Below, piece after piece: positions 1 to 7,508 of a DNA stretch of 14,670 nucleotides. Source of the DNA: Planctomycetales bacterium (lineage in GTDB: Bacteria; Planctomycetota; Phycisphaerae; SM23-33); contig DAOVFI010000026.1 in NCBI GenBank assembly GCA_030673005.1, positions 1-14,670 of the forward strand, given 5' to 3'. The notes below the pieces were generated by a model, which saw only the letters and a list, made by a program, of their open reading frames with translations, made no database searches and was not told the DNA's origin. The position numbers and the translations under genes were made by a program. The stretch's first letter is position 1. Every line of letters starts with the position of its first letter.

Positions 1-2
1 TC

Positions 3-137
3 CACTCCCGTAAGAGAAGGTCAGGCCGTCCAAATCCGCCGGGCCGAGAGCCGGGCAAGAATTATTTCACATCCCAGTGGGACTTTCTTCAGAACGCTGA
101 CCGGAAAACTCCACTGGGGACGAAGCCCGCATCATAA
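3..137 (+). CDS. Possible 3' end of an upstream gene (partial, unidentified)
   Basis: Frame 3 is open from the window edge to a TAA at 135-137, giving 44 codons that end in ...FLQNADRKTPLGTKPAS. The stretch is rich in Arg, Pro and Gly in its first half. I do not recognise a family. It lies on the same strand as the next gene and stops about 75 bp before that gene's likely start. An open stretch this short can occur by chance in GC-rich DNA, and frame 1 is open over almost the same span, so this is only a candidate tail of a gene that begins outside the window. Confidence 0.2.
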   Translation, partial: HSRKRRSGRPNPPGREPGKNYFTSQWDFLQNADRKTPLGTKPAS

Positions 138-212
138 GGAATGACACGGGGCGCAATTTGCGTTACAATATCTTCCGGTCGATTTTGCGTGATTGAATCG
201 GAGAAATCGGTT

Positions 213-527
213 ATGGCGACGAACGAATTGCTCATGCAGGTTAAGTCAATTCTGAAAGACGCCTTTGGTAAGCGTTTGCGTGGCGTGGTGTTGTATGGTT
301 CCGAAGTCCGAGGTCAGGCCGGACCGGACAGCAACATTGATTTTCTTATATTGCTGGACGGTCAACCGGTTGAACCTCATGATTCCTGGACCTGTATCAA
401 CGCCCTTTATGGCCTGGTTCTGGAACTTGGCAGACCTATCCACGCTGAGCCGGTGGATGTCGCTGATTATGAGGCCTGTGAATTTCCGCTGTATATCAAC
501 GCTTCCAGAGAAGGGGTTCTCCTGTGA
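213..527 (+). CDS. MNT-type nucleotidyltransferase, likely decayed antitoxin (Asn at catalytic Asp)
   Basis: 104-aa minimal nucleotidyltransferase (NTP_transf_2 fold). The strand-turn-helix signature is at residues 26-47 (VVLYGS at 25-30, then SNIDF at 40-44). Active members read GSx10DxD; here the pattern is G29-S30, Asn41, Asp43, so the first metal-binding Asp is replaced by Asn. A candidate third acidic residue is D82 (PVDV). In MntA-type antitoxins these residues carry AMP transfer onto the HEPN toxin, so activity is doubtful (inference). The start at 213 is chosen because CGGAG (199-203) sits 9 nt upstream; an upstream ATG at 141 would add a non-conserved leader. The stop overlaps the GTG of the following HEPN remnant by 3 nt, the coupling expected for an MNT-HEPN operon. 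A regulatory or vestigial role is possible. Confidence 0.75.
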   Translation: MATNELLMQVKSILKDAFGKRLRGVVLYGSEVRGQAGPDSNIDFLILLDGQPVEPHDSWTCINALYGLVLELGRPIHAEPVDVADYEACEFPLYINASREGVLL

Positions 528-679
528 AGGCTTCTGCTGCTGATTTATGGGAAAGGGCAACGGATGCGCTGCGTGTCGCCAGGCATGATTTACTCTTGAG
601 TCCCGACGCCGCCGCCAAGATACTGCAAGCCGTTGCCCAGACTAATTCGGAAGTATTTACAGGCCTGGACAAATTCTAA
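524..679 (+). pseudogene. Internally deleted HEPN-domain protein (toxin remnant)
   Basis: Starts with GTG inside the stop of the MNT gene (GTGA overlap) and encodes 51 residues. The first 31 (KASAADLWERATDALRVAR, then a segment ending SPDAAA) read like the N-terminus of HEPN (PF05168) partners of MNT proteins, which normally continue into an SRAYYAAF-type helix and run to about 120-140 residues. Instead the frame goes straight to KILQAVAQTNSEVFTGLDKF and TAA, which resembles the C-terminal helix and tail of the same family. The simplest reading is an in-frame internal deletion of roughly 80 codons that removed the core helices and any RNase motif; no Rx4-6HxY is present. Family identity of both halves is from memory; the deletion is inference. 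A small unrelated protein is the alternative. Confidence 0.55.
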
Positions 680-751
680 ACTTACTCAACAAGAAATTTT
701 TCCGGCGGGAATGTGTTTTAAAGCAGATCGGCCGATAAAGGAGTTTTTGCA

Positions 752-2044
752 ATGCGGAAGATTTTGTCATTTATAATATTTCCCATCGCTGCCGCATGGT
801 TGTCCGGTTGCGGGGCGGCGTTGACGGTTACTGCTCCGGCTCGCCTGCCGGACGGAACGGTTATCAATCTTGATACAGACGAGCGAGCGACGATAACGGC
901 CATTTACGGCTTCTCGCCGGACGGAAAGCATCTCCTCTGCCGGGACGGTGCGAATACCTGCGTATTCGATGCCTCAACGGGTCGGGCTGTGATTTCTGTG
1001 CCGGGAGCAGCCGCCCTGCCGATTCGCCACGGCAAGGCAATAATCTGCCGGCCCCACAAAGTTACACTGCTGGACTTCGCAGGCGAGAAGCCGGGAGAGG
1101 TTTTCCAATTCACCAGCCGGTCGGTCATTACTTCTGCGGCCTTGAGCGACAACGGCCGGATGGCGGCCGTCGGCTGCGAGGGAGCGACCTGCCTGTGGGA
1201 TACGACCACCGGCCTGCCCGTCCGTACGCTCGCTGGCCAGGGCGGGGCGATATATTCAGTGCGATTCAGACCCGACGGCAGGCAAATCGTTACATCCGCC
1301 GCCGAAGTCTGCGTCCGGCCCACAGGCGTCGGTAAACTTACTCGCTCGTTCCGGCACAAGCGGGCCGATTTCAATTCCTTCGATGTCCCGCTCCGCATCC
1401 ACGCCTTCAGCGCCGGCGGTCAGGCGTTTGTAGTCCATGAAAACTGGGTCGTCCCCACGCCGCCGGAGTGTGCAGGCTCGATCCGGATCTCTCGCGGCGC
1501 GACCGTCTATAACATCTATGGGAAAAAACTCCTTCAGACCACCGGCCTGCGGCCTATCGTCTCCGGCGACCGGAAGACGCTCCTCGTGCCGCACGAATCC
1601 GGCAGGAAGTTCATCGTGTACGATTTTGCACGGATGGAGAAGACCGGCGAGATCGTCGCCGATGTCCATTCACCCCTGGTCGCCGCGCCGGGCGGAAACC
1701 TTGTGGGGCAGGTCCAGACTACGCTCGGACAGACCATAAAGACAAGCAGGCAGGTTCTGCGATTCTGGGACTCGACTACCGCGAAAATATTGCAGGAGAT
1801 ATTCCTTTCCGGCGCCGGATGGGCGTGCGCCGCAATCAGCGGCGACGGGAAGACCGCCACCGTTCAGGACGGGCGGTCAGTCCGCATATTTGACGTTGAG
1901 ACCGGCAAAACGCTGCTGGAAATGCGAGGCCGGGGCGCCGTTGACGGGACAGGCCAGGTTGTCTTTTCCCCCAACGGCTCAAAGGCGGCCATCAGGTTCG
2001 GCGGCGCCGTAACAATCATCAACCTGACGCCGATTCGGATTTAA
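752..2044 (+). CDS. WD40-like beta-propeller lipoprotein
   Basis: 430-aa exported protein. Residues 1-20 form a lipoprotein signal peptide: MRK, a hydrophobic stretch, then the lipobox L17-S-G-C20, so the mature protein should be lipid-anchored. The body holds degenerate WD40-type units. Each has an FSPDG / LSDNG / FRPDG turn followed about 15-20 residues later by a W/F-D-x-x-T-G strand, for example GFSPDGKHLLC...VFDASTG, ALSDNGRMAAVG...LWDTTTG, then RFWDSTTAK and RIFDVETGK, and a last VVFSPNGSKAAIRF near the C-terminus. The length suits a single seven-bladed propeller. Such propellers usually act as protein-binding scaffolds; no catalytic residues are evident and no partner can be named. The start is supported by AAAGGAG at 737-743, 8 nt before ATG. 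The next gene follows after 43 bp on the same strand. Confidence 0.7.
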   Translation: MRKILSFIIFPIAAAWLSGCGAALTVTAPARLPDGTVINLDTDERATITAIYGFSPDGKHLLCRDGANTCVFDASTGRAVISVPGAAALPIRHGKAIICRPHKVTLLDFAGEKPGEVFQFTSRSVITSAALSDNGRMAAVGCEGATCLWDTTTGLPVRTLAGQGGAIYSVRFRPDGRQIVTSAAEVCVRPTGVGKLTRSFRHKRADFNSFDVPLRIHAFSAGGQAFVVHENWVVPTPPECAGSIRISRGATVYNIYGKKLLQTTGLRPIVSGDRKTLLVPHESGRKFIVYDFARMEKTGEIVADVHSPLVAAPGGNLVGQVQTTLGQTIKTSRQVLRFWDSTTAKILQEIFLSGAGWACAAISGDGKTATVQDGRSVRIFDVETGKTLLEMRGRGAVDGTGQVVFSPNGSKAAIRFGGAVTIINLTPIRI

Positions 2045-2072
2045 ATCTTTCTGTTTTCCGCGATAATTATTG

Positions 2073-2081
2073 AAAAGGAGG
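2073..2081 (+). promoter_or_regulatory. Strong Shine-Dalgarno that fixes a GTG start
   Basis: AAAAGGAGG lies 6 nt upstream of a GTG at 2088. A longer reading frame could start at TTG 2070, but that codon precedes the Shine-Dalgarno sequence and would make it part of the coding region. Starting at GTG also leaves a clean n-region (RFRDR) before the hydrophobic signal segment. Confidence 0.7.
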
Positions 2082-2087
2082 CTTGCA

Positions 2088-3890
2088 GTGAGATTCCGAG
2101 ATAGAAATATTTCCTCGCGCGTGTTGGTGTCCTTCGCCTTGACGGCATGCCTTGTTGGCCCAACCGCTTACGGCCAGGACGTCGGCAAGTGGCGACGGCA
2201 TGTAACCTCCCTGACCAACTGCACGTATTCGGGCAATCCGTTCGAATTGGAGATTGACGCGACGTTCACGCATGTGCCCAGCGGCGGGACAATCACCCTT
2301 CCCGGCTATTATGCAGGAAACGATACCTGGAAGGTCGGTTTTATGCCGACGGAATTGGGACAGTGGAATTATCTGACATCTTCGGCCGACAGCGATCTTG
2401 ATAATCAGAGCGGTTCGCTGAACTGCGTCGCCTCAGGTTTATCCGGAATGCTGAAGGCCGACCCGACTCATCCCATGAAGTGGAAATTCGCTGACGGCGG
2501 ATATGTTACCCCCATCGCCTTGCGCAACGAGTTCTACAGCAGGCCGGGAAATGCGTCGATTTTCAACGGGGCGGCCGATTTCCAGAGTAACAACAACCTG
2601 TTGATGATGGAGACGCGCCTGACCGAGGAGTACGGCCTCTGGGAGGGCGGCAGGCATGATTACATTTTCGACGGGCACTGGAGCAATCATCAGTTCGATC
2701 TGGATATCTGGGACCGTATGGAAGAGCGCATGTCGAGCCTGACGGATCGCGGTCTGGGCGGGCATATCATGTTCTACTCCGACGACGCCGGAAAACCCGG
2801 CTGGTCGGCCCAGTCGGCAACCGAGGCGCTCGTGATCCGCTACGCCGTAGCCCGCCTGGGTGGGTATCCGGTGGTGATGTTCAATACGGGCATCGACATA
2901 CGGGAATACCGGAATCAGTCCAATATCGACTGGTTCGGCGAACATTTGCGAGGCCTGGACCCCTACGATCATCCCGTCTCCAGTCGATATGGCGGCGGTT
3001 CCGGCACATATGTAATGGCGGGACAGACGTTCGACAGCCGCGGCGACAGAGTGGCCATCATCGCCGACATGATCAGTTATTTCCAGGCGGCAGATGTCCC
3101 GGTGAGCATGGATGACGCCTGGGGCGAGAACATGGCCAGCCATCCGAACAAGAACTTCACCCCTGCCGACATTCGTCGGGCCTTCTGGAAGTGCGTCGCA
3201 GCCGGCGGGCTTGGCGGACTGATCCGCGGCTCCAGCACGTCGGAGCACGGCCTGTTCGGGTTCGACGACATCGAGACAGATCTCGAATCGGAACAGTGGC
3301 TGCGTCTGGTCAACCCTTTTGTCCAAACGCACCTCGGCGAGACCTTTGGTGAGATGGTCCCGTCGCCGTCCCTGGTCAGCAACGGCTATGCCCTGGCCGA
3401 CCCGTACCGCAGGAAGATCCTGTACTTTACGATGGGACCAAATGACAAATGGGACGTAGAAAGCGGCGGGGCCGTAACGGTCAAACTGACCGGCCTGGCA
3501 GGCGTCTTTCAGGGTTTCTGGTTCGATCCGCGTACGGGAGATGAAACCCCAATCGCAGACTTGACCGGAGGGACCGATTACATCCTGAACCTGCCGAGTG
3601 AGGATGATTGGGTCTTGCTGCTGAGGCCCGAATACCTGCCGGGCGACCTGAACGAAGACGGATTCGTCGGTCAGGACGACCTGGACATCGTGCTGGGCGA
3701 ATGGGGAGACAGTGTAACGCAGGGTTCGGCGCCAGACCCCTCCGGCGACGGGTTTGTCGGGCAGGACGACCTTGATGTCGTTCTGGACGATTGGGGCCAA
3801 AGCACCCAGCCGATCCCCGAACCGCTCTGCCTGGTAATGCTGCTTGCCGGTGGAATCGGACTGACGCGCCGGCGGATAGGCGTTACATAA
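2088..3890 (+). CDS. Secreted glycoside-hydrolase-like protein (DUF5060 + TIM-barrel) with dockerin repeats and PEP-CTERM
   Basis: 600 aa. Residues 1-29 are an export signal (cleavage likely after AYG at 27-29; an LTAC at 18-21 could instead be read as a lipobox). Residues about 35-115 resemble DUF5060, the beta-sandwich found before DUF4038/apiosidase-like glycosidases. A TIM-barrel-like region follows, with DGHWSNHQFDLDIWDRM and the LDPYDHPVSS loop typical of this clan. At the strand where relatives carry a WNLGEEN-type catalytic Glu, this protein reads FNTGIDIREY, so its catalysis may differ or be lost (inference). Residues 519-574 hold two dockerin-type Ca2+ loops (GDLNEDGFVGQDDL and DPSGDGFVGQDDL). 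The C-terminus is a PEP-CTERM tail: P577-E-P, a hydrophobic helix, then TRRRIGVT, implying exosortase-dependent sorting. A role in polysaccharide handling at the cell surface is likely but the substrate is unknown. Confidence 0.75.
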   Translation: MRFRDRNISSRVLVSFALTACLVGPTAYGQDVGKWRRHVTSLTNCTYSGNPFELEIDATFTHVPSGGTITLPGYYAGNDTWKVGFMPTELGQWNYLTSSADSDLDNQSGSLNCVASGLSGMLKADPTHPMKWKFADGGYVTPIALRNEFYSRPGNASIFNGAADFQSNNNLLMMETRLTEEYGLWEGGRHDYIFDGHWSNHQFDLDIWDRMEERMSSLTDRGLGGHIMFYSDDAGKPGWSAQSATEALVIRYAVARLGGYPVVMFNTGIDIREYRNQSNIDWFGEHLRGLDPYDHPVSSRYGGGSGTYVMAGQTFDSRGDRVAIIADMISYFQAADVPVSMDDAWGENMASHPNKNFTPADIRRAFWKCVAAGGLGGLIRGSSTSEHGLFGFDDIETDLESEQWLRLVNPFVQTHLGETFGEMVPSPSLVSNGYALADPYRRKILYFTMGPNDKWDVESGGAVTVKLTGLAGVFQGFWFDPRTGDETPIADLTGGTDYILNLPSEDDWVLLLRPEYLPGDLNEDGFVGQDDLDIVLGEWGDSVTQGSAPDPSGDGFVGQDDLDVVLDDWGQSTQPIPEPLCLVMLLAGGIGLTRRRIGVT

Positions 3891-3902
3891 GGACATAATA
3901 CC

Positions 3903-3930
3903 AATTTTTTAAGGTCTGAATCAATATAAT
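3903..3930 (+). promoter_or_regulatory. Candidate promoter for the DUF3160 gene
   Basis: A perfect TATAAT lies at 3925-3930. The -35 region is weak (AT-rich, AATTTTTT at 3903-3910, no TTGACA). Transcription would start near 3937, leaving a short leader with the Shine-Dalgarno-like AAGGGG (3941-3946) 7 nt before ATG 3954. It sits in a 63-bp gap between co-directional genes, so read-through from upstream is also possible. Confidence 0.35.
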
Positions 3931-3953
3931 CAGGGAATGAAAGGGGTCTTGTT

Positions 3954-6065
3954 ATGCAACGGATATTTCTGGTTTGTCTGCTTGTGTTTATTTCGCCCGG
4001 ACTTTGCCTGTCTGAAGAAAAGCCGATGTTCGACCTGTCCAAAGTCGCCGGAATGAAACTCTACACCGGCCCGCCGGAAGGAAAGAAACTCCTGGCCAGG
4101 TACGGCATGGTCATCACGTCAGAGACCGGGAAACGGCTGTTTAATTTCTACCACGGCCCGATGGATCCGAGGAAACTCAAGAAGAAACCCCTGCCGTACT
4201 TCATCACCACGGACACCGCCGTGCGCGCTTTCAACGATATATTCCAGGAGGGATTTGAGAAATTCGAGCGTCATCAATCGCCCCGACTCGAGAAAATGCT
4301 GGCGAAATCCTGGTCGGTCCTTTCCGCGGGCAAGGTCAACAAAGACGGTTCGGTCATCACCGGTCCGGGCCGATCGGGCGGCGCTACGTTCATGGCTGTG
4401 GCGATGAAGTTAATAAATCCCCAATGGCGTCCGAAAACCGCCGCCGGAAAGAAACTCTACGGGCAAATCGAAAAGGACGTAACAACCGAACTGAAACGCA
4501 TCTCGGCCGAAAAGATTGTCCCAAACTCGCCGCTGTTCGCACGTGATATTGATTACTCACTTTGCAAGCCGATGTCTTTCTATGTCGGAAACAAGCGACT
4601 GGAGCGATTTTACCGGGCAAGGACGTTCCTGGCCTTTCCGATGAATCTGGGCGATGACAAAGTCCTCCAGACCGCCCTGGCTATGGGATGCATCTGTTCT
4701 GAGTCTGAAATCGATTTCATTTCTCAATTCCTTTGTCCGTATTGGGTATTGTTGGGCAACTCGAATCTGTGCGCTGTTAGACAGACGGTTCCATTTAAAG
4801 AGGTCGGCGGTGAGACCGGCGCCGACAGGGAGAGGATCAAGCGGGCCTTCGCCGGCAAGGGCCTGGCCGATTTACGCAAGGAATTGCGAGATGCGGGGTT
4901 TGACAAGTATCCGATCCACATCTTCGCCACTCTGCGCGAGGCCGGGCGTGATGCAAAACACAAGCCGCTGCTGACGGCTGTCCTGCCCAAATGTGCCACG
5001 CCGGATACGAAAATAATGCAACAGTGTATCTGGCCGGTCTTTCCGAAGCGATTCCTGCCCAGCGGCCTGGACGTATTTGCCTGCTGCGGAAACGAACGGG
5101 CAAAACGGCACCTGCTTGCCCGGACGCATAAAGACATTCGCAATATCCTCGCCAGGAGAATCGACGAAATTGCCGAAATAGTCAGCGATGACGACGGCGA
5201 TGATGATGACGACGGGTGGGACGATGACGATGATGATGACGATGATGACGACGGCGATGATGACGACGATGACGACGATGATGATGATGACGACGACGAA
5301 ATTTGCTTCCTGCACGACAATAGTGAGATGTGGGAGTTGTGGACTCGAATCTTTGACGCTCTGGCTGAGCCGAAACTCACAAAGCGGCACCCGAAGTTCA
5401 TGTCCACGACCGCTTATGCCGACAAGGTGCTGAACACCGCCATGTGCGGCTGGGTTGGGTATCGCCACACATTCCAGTTGCAGATCGAGGACCTGGGGAG
5501 TGTTTGGGGCGGGTCAGAGCCACCGTATGTCGGCTACATTGAGCCGAACCTCCGGTTCTGGGATGAGATGATCAAGGTTTCCCTGGACGCCCAGGAACTG
5601 CTTGGCGAGTATGATGCAGCCGTAGGTCGGCTGGCCGGGCTGACCAGGATGTGCATGAAGGCCAGGGAAATAGCAGACAGACAACTGTCCGGCAGGAAAC
5701 TGACCAAAGTGCAGAAGCGGTGGATATTGGATTTCGGCGAAACGCTGGCGCCCTTGTGTGGTTTCCAGGGAAACCAGCTGGGCATTGCGCCGGATCGCTC
5801 CATTGTCGCCACCGTTTCCAGCGACCGCCTGTGGCAAAATGCTTTGCACGTCGGCCTGGCCCGGCCAAGGGCGATTTACGTCATTATTGACTACGGCGGG
5901 AAACTGCAACTGGCCCGCGGCGGCGTGATGAGTTACCGAGAGTTCTGGAGACCGACCTCGAAGGGCCGACTGACAGACCAACAGTGGCGAAAGATAATCC
6001 AAAAAGGCAAAGCGCCGAAACCGCCGAAATGGTTGGACGATATTTCAGTAGAGAAACCGAAGTAA
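3954..6065 (+). CDS. Exported DUF3160 family protein with a long poly-aspartate insert
   Basis: 703 aa. Residues 1-20 form a signal peptide (cleavage near LCLS/EE). The DUF3160 hallmarks occur in order: YFITTDTAVRAFNDIF at 82-97 (family PxFvTtDsxLHa), a downstream T-A-Y-ADKVLNTAMCGWVGYRHTFQLQ stretch (family talgsWaelrHdt), GYIEPNLRFWDEM (family GyVEPxpefy), and near the end LARGGVMSYREFW plus RLTDQQWRKI (family larGxvysyyEf / rlTDeeWr). The usual His of the RHDT motif is still present as RHT. Family length is about 700 aa, so it is complete. Function is unknown; the protein is probably periplasmic or surface-located. The oddity is residues 412-448, 33 Asp with three Gly and one Trp, then Glu, placed between otherwise family-like halves. 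It could chelate divalent cations or be a slippage expansion. AAGGGG supports the start. Confidence 0.8.
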   Translation: MQRIFLVCLLVFISPGLCLSEEKPMFDLSKVAGMKLYTGPPEGKKLLARYGMVITSETGKRLFNFYHGPMDPRKLKKKPLPYFITTDTAVRAFNDIFQEGFEKFERHQSPRLEKMLAKSWSVLSAGKVNKDGSVITGPGRSGGATFMAVAMKLINPQWRPKTAAGKKLYGQIEKDVTTELKRISAEKIVPNSPLFARDIDYSLCKPMSFYVGNKRLERFYRARTFLAFPMNLGDDKVLQTALAMGCICSESEIDFISQFLCPYWVLLGNSNLCAVRQTVPFKEVGGETGADRERIKRAFAGKGLADLRKELRDAGFDKYPIHIFATLREAGRDAKHKPLLTAVLPKCATPDTKIMQQCIWPVFPKRFLPSGLDVFACCGNERAKRHLLARTHKDIRNILARRIDEIAEIVSDDDGDDDDDGWDDDDDDDDDDDGDDDDDDDDDDDDDDEICFLHDNSEMWELWTRIFDALAEPKLTKRHPKFMSTTAYADKVLNTAMCGWVGYRHTFQLQIEDLGSVWGGSEPPYVGYIEPNLRFWDEMIKVSLDAQELLGEYDAAVGRLAGLTRMCMKAREIADRQLSGRKLTKVQKRWILDFGETLAPLCGFQGNQLGIAPDRSIVATVSSDRLWQNALHVGLARPRAIYVIIDYGGKLQLARGGVMSYREFWRPTSKGRLTDQQWRKIIQKGKAPKPPKWLDDISVEKPK
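5187..5297 (+). repeat. GAY trinucleotide microsatellite encoding poly-Asp
   Basis: 37 consecutive codons, of which 33 are GAT or GAC, interrupted by GGC, GGG, TGG and GGC. GAT and GAC are mixed irregularly, so this is not a perfect single-unit repeat, though runs such as four consecutive GAT codons near 5277-5288 are present. It lies in frame within the DUF3160 gene. Confidence 0.9.
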
Positions 6066-6218
6066 AGGGAACAGACATATTATCTCTTGTCATTTTGTTT
6101 TGGTCCTTTTTTTTGTCTTTTTTGGTTTCTTTGGCGCCGGTCCCGGCTGGAGTTTGATATCAGGGGACACTATACATATATTTTACGTTTTCCTTTTGGA
6201 GACAAGGGGACGGTGGAC
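6066..6218. repeat. Convergent intergenic region with two similar GGGGAC motifs
   Basis: This 153-bp gap separates the 3' ends of two convergent genes. It is T-rich on the plus strand (TTTTTTTT near 6108-6115) but I see no convincing hairpin before the T runs, so no terminator is called. Two related 22-mers occur about 43 bp apart: GGGGACACTATACATATA beginning at 6163 and GGGGACGGTGGACTTAAT beginning at 6206, sharing GGGGAC and an AC-TA-TT pattern. They may be remnants of a REP-like repeat; support is weak. Confidence 0.25.
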
Positions 6219-7298
6219 TTAATTTCCCTTATCACTTTTTTCATCGATATTCGGCTTGCCGTAGTGGAACTCGCGGTCCCATCCTTCCCAGCAGTCAAAC
6301 GTGGTTTTGGGACACTCATCCAGTGGTAGGATTTTATCCGACTTATCGTCCATGTTATAGATGTGTAATTTCAGCCTCTTTCGCCTAGTCGGCTGGTTGA
6401 GGAACAGGTGAAACTCGGCCATGCTCAACGGCCCTTCCTCGCCCAGGTACGCACCGAGCGCGTAAAAACTGATGTCCATCCATATCCACTGATTCGACGC
6501 GTCGTCGAATATCTCGCAGGTGGAATGACATCCCCCTCTTTGAATTCTGAAAGTGTCGGAACGATAATGAATCTGCCCCATGCCCACGACGCGAGCGGGA
6601 ACGCCCAGACAATTGCATGCGTGAACGTAAATCTTCGCGAAGTTGGTGCACCAGCCTTTGTCCTGACCGGAGACCATCCGCTCGTACTGCACGAAAGGTC
6701 GGGACGCTTCCTGTTCGTCGGACGGATTGCCATTATGCGGCCAGAGGTCGTCCATCAGGGATTTGATGAGCAGTTTCGCCTTATCGTAGCCCGTCTCGGC
6801 GTCCTCTATCACCGGCCCCCACTTCCTGGCGGCAAATTCGATTTCTTCCGGCAGCGGTTCGGGAAAGCCCCAGTCCTCCACCTCGCCGACGTGGAAGTTC
6901 AGAATGGGTTGGCTGCCCATGATGACTATGTCGGGGTAGGACATCAGTCCGCTGGCCTTGTAGAACTCGCTGGAATAGTAGCCGAACTTGAGTGTGTAAG
7001 GTTTCGATTCGGTCCCGTCGGCGGCGACGGCCTTTACTACGACGGTGGTATGCTGGTCGGAGGTTCCGCCCTTTTTGAAACTCACCTCGATGCAGCCGTC
7101 GGCGGATTTCTCGAATGGCGCATCGTCCGTCGAGTAGAGGAAGTGCGAAAAATTATCCATGCTCGATCGCAGAACGAACCTGGCGCCGGCGGCGGCGCCC
7201 GGCAGTTCTTCGAGGGATTTAAGCGTGATTTCATCCCGGCCATGGTATATCCGCCAGTAATTGTCCTTGAATTTCGCTTTTACCAGTCGTGTCGCCAT
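6219..7298 (-). CDS. Transglutaminase-like (cysteine protease fold) protein
   Basis: 359 aa with no evident signal peptide, so probably cytoplasmic. The C-terminal half has the transglutaminase-core triad: C217 in GWCTNFAKIYVHACNCLGVP, H258 in GGCHSTCEIFDD, and D275 in WIWMDISFYA. The spacing and the LGVPARVV stretch after the Cys are typical of the family. Residues about 5-110 appear to be a beta-rich domain. Members act as proteases, amidases or crosslinkers; the substrate cannot be told. Start choice: GAGGAG (7310-7305, minus) is 6 nt before ATG 7298-7296. An adjacent in-frame ATG at 7301-7299 is only 3 nt away. The frame stays open upstream to 7631, but that would run through a palindromic repeat and the divergent gene, so it is not coding there. 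A well-formed promoter lies just upstream. Confidence 0.75.
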   Translation of the reverse strand: MATRLVKAKFKDNYWRIYHGRDEITLKSLEELPGAAAGARFVLRSSMDNFSHFLYSTDDAPFEKSADGCIEVSFKKGGTSDQHTTVVVKAVAADGTESKPYTLKFGYYSSEFYKASGLMSYPDIVIMGSQPILNFHVGEVEDWGFPEPLPEEIEFAARKWGPVIEDAETGYDKAKLLIKSLMDDLWPHNGNPSDEQEASRPFVQYERMVSGQDKGWCTNFAKIYVHACNCLGVPARVVGMGQIHYRSDTFRIQRGGCHSTCEIFDDASNQWIWMDISFYALGAYLGEEGPLSMAEFHLFLNQPTRRKRLKLHIYNMDDKSDKILPLDECPKTTFDCWEGWDREFHYGKPNIDEKSDKGN

Positions 7299-7327
7299 CA
7301 TTGTCTCCTCTATTTGGATTGACAGGA

Positions 7328-7356
7328 ATGATACTCCCATCCTGCTGCCTTGCCAA
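7328..7356 (-). promoter_or_regulatory. Sigma70-type promoter of the transglutaminase-like gene
   Basis: On the minus strand TTGGCA (7356-7351) and TATCAT (7333-7328) are separated by exactly 17 bp, each one mismatch from consensus. Transcription would start near 7321, giving a leader of about 22 nt that contains the GAGGAG ribosome-binding site. The repeat element begins only 16 bp beyond the -35 box, so its insertion may have reshaped the upstream region. Confidence 0.6.
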
Positions 7357-7372
7357 GTAATCATCGGGCAAA

Positions 7373-7508
7373 GGGTGCATATTGATTTTGGTGGACAGTT
7401 CGTTGGTGGCACAGGTTTGTAACCTGTGGTTGCTTCGTTGACTGTTGGGCGTGCACAGGTTGAAAACCTGTGCCACCAATTGGGACCCACCATAATCAAT
7501 ATGTACCC
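7373..7508. mobile_element. 136-bp MITE-like palindromic element with 9-bp target duplication
   Basis: The ends are inverted repeats: GGGTGCATATTGATTTTGG reading in from 7373 and GGGTACATATTGATTATGG reading in from 7508 on the opposite strand (17 of 19 identical, extending to TGG beyond). The element is flanked directly by TCGGGCAAA at 7364-7372 and again at 7509-7517, a perfect 9-bp direct repeat exactly abutting the inverted ends. No ORF fits inside, so it would need a transposase supplied in trans. It carries an internal palindrome (see separate entry). Target-site duplications of 9 bp occur in several IS families (for example IS1 and IS4 groups); the parent element is not in this window. 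It lies between the divergent transglutaminase and fusion-oxidoreductase genes. Confidence 0.75.
7405..7477. repeat. Internal palindrome of the MITE: GGTGGCACAGGTT core family
   Basis: Left arm GGTGGCACAGGTTTGTAACC begins at 7405 and the opposite-strand right arm GGTGGCACAGGTTTTCAACC begins at 7477. Each arm also folds on itself (CACAGGTT-TGT-AACCTGTG, and GCACAGGTT-GAA-AACCTGTGC). The same core forms the palindrome at 11788-11843 inside the downstream gene, which marks this as a dispersed repeat rather than a chance hairpin. Confidence 0.8.

Noticed and set aside
141..212. Upstream ATG at 141 for the first MNT gene
   Set aside because: It adds 24 residues with no nucleotidyltransferase similarity, and the AAGGA before it directly abuts the ATG. 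The ATG at 213 has better spacing and fits the family start.
2439..3896. 485-codon open frame on the minus strand opposite the dockerin/PEP-CTERM gene
   Set aside because: The plus strand has a signal peptide, dockerin loops, a PEP-CTERM tail and a strong ribosome-binding site. The antisense frame shows no family motif and is a by-product of GC-rich codon bias.
5188..5433. 81-codon Met/Thr-rich ORF over the GAY repeat
   Set aside because: It is a frame-shifted reading of the microsatellite inside the DUF3160 gene.
6100..6130. Rho-independent terminator at the T-rich stretch
   Set aside because: The T runs lack a stable GC-rich hairpin immediately upstream, so no terminator is called.
6087..6329. 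80-codon plus-strand ORF after the DUF3160 gene
   Set aside because: It is Phe/Leu-rich by virtue of the T-rich intergenic DNA and overlaps the 3' end of the convergent transglutaminase gene. It shows no ribosome-binding site or family similarity.
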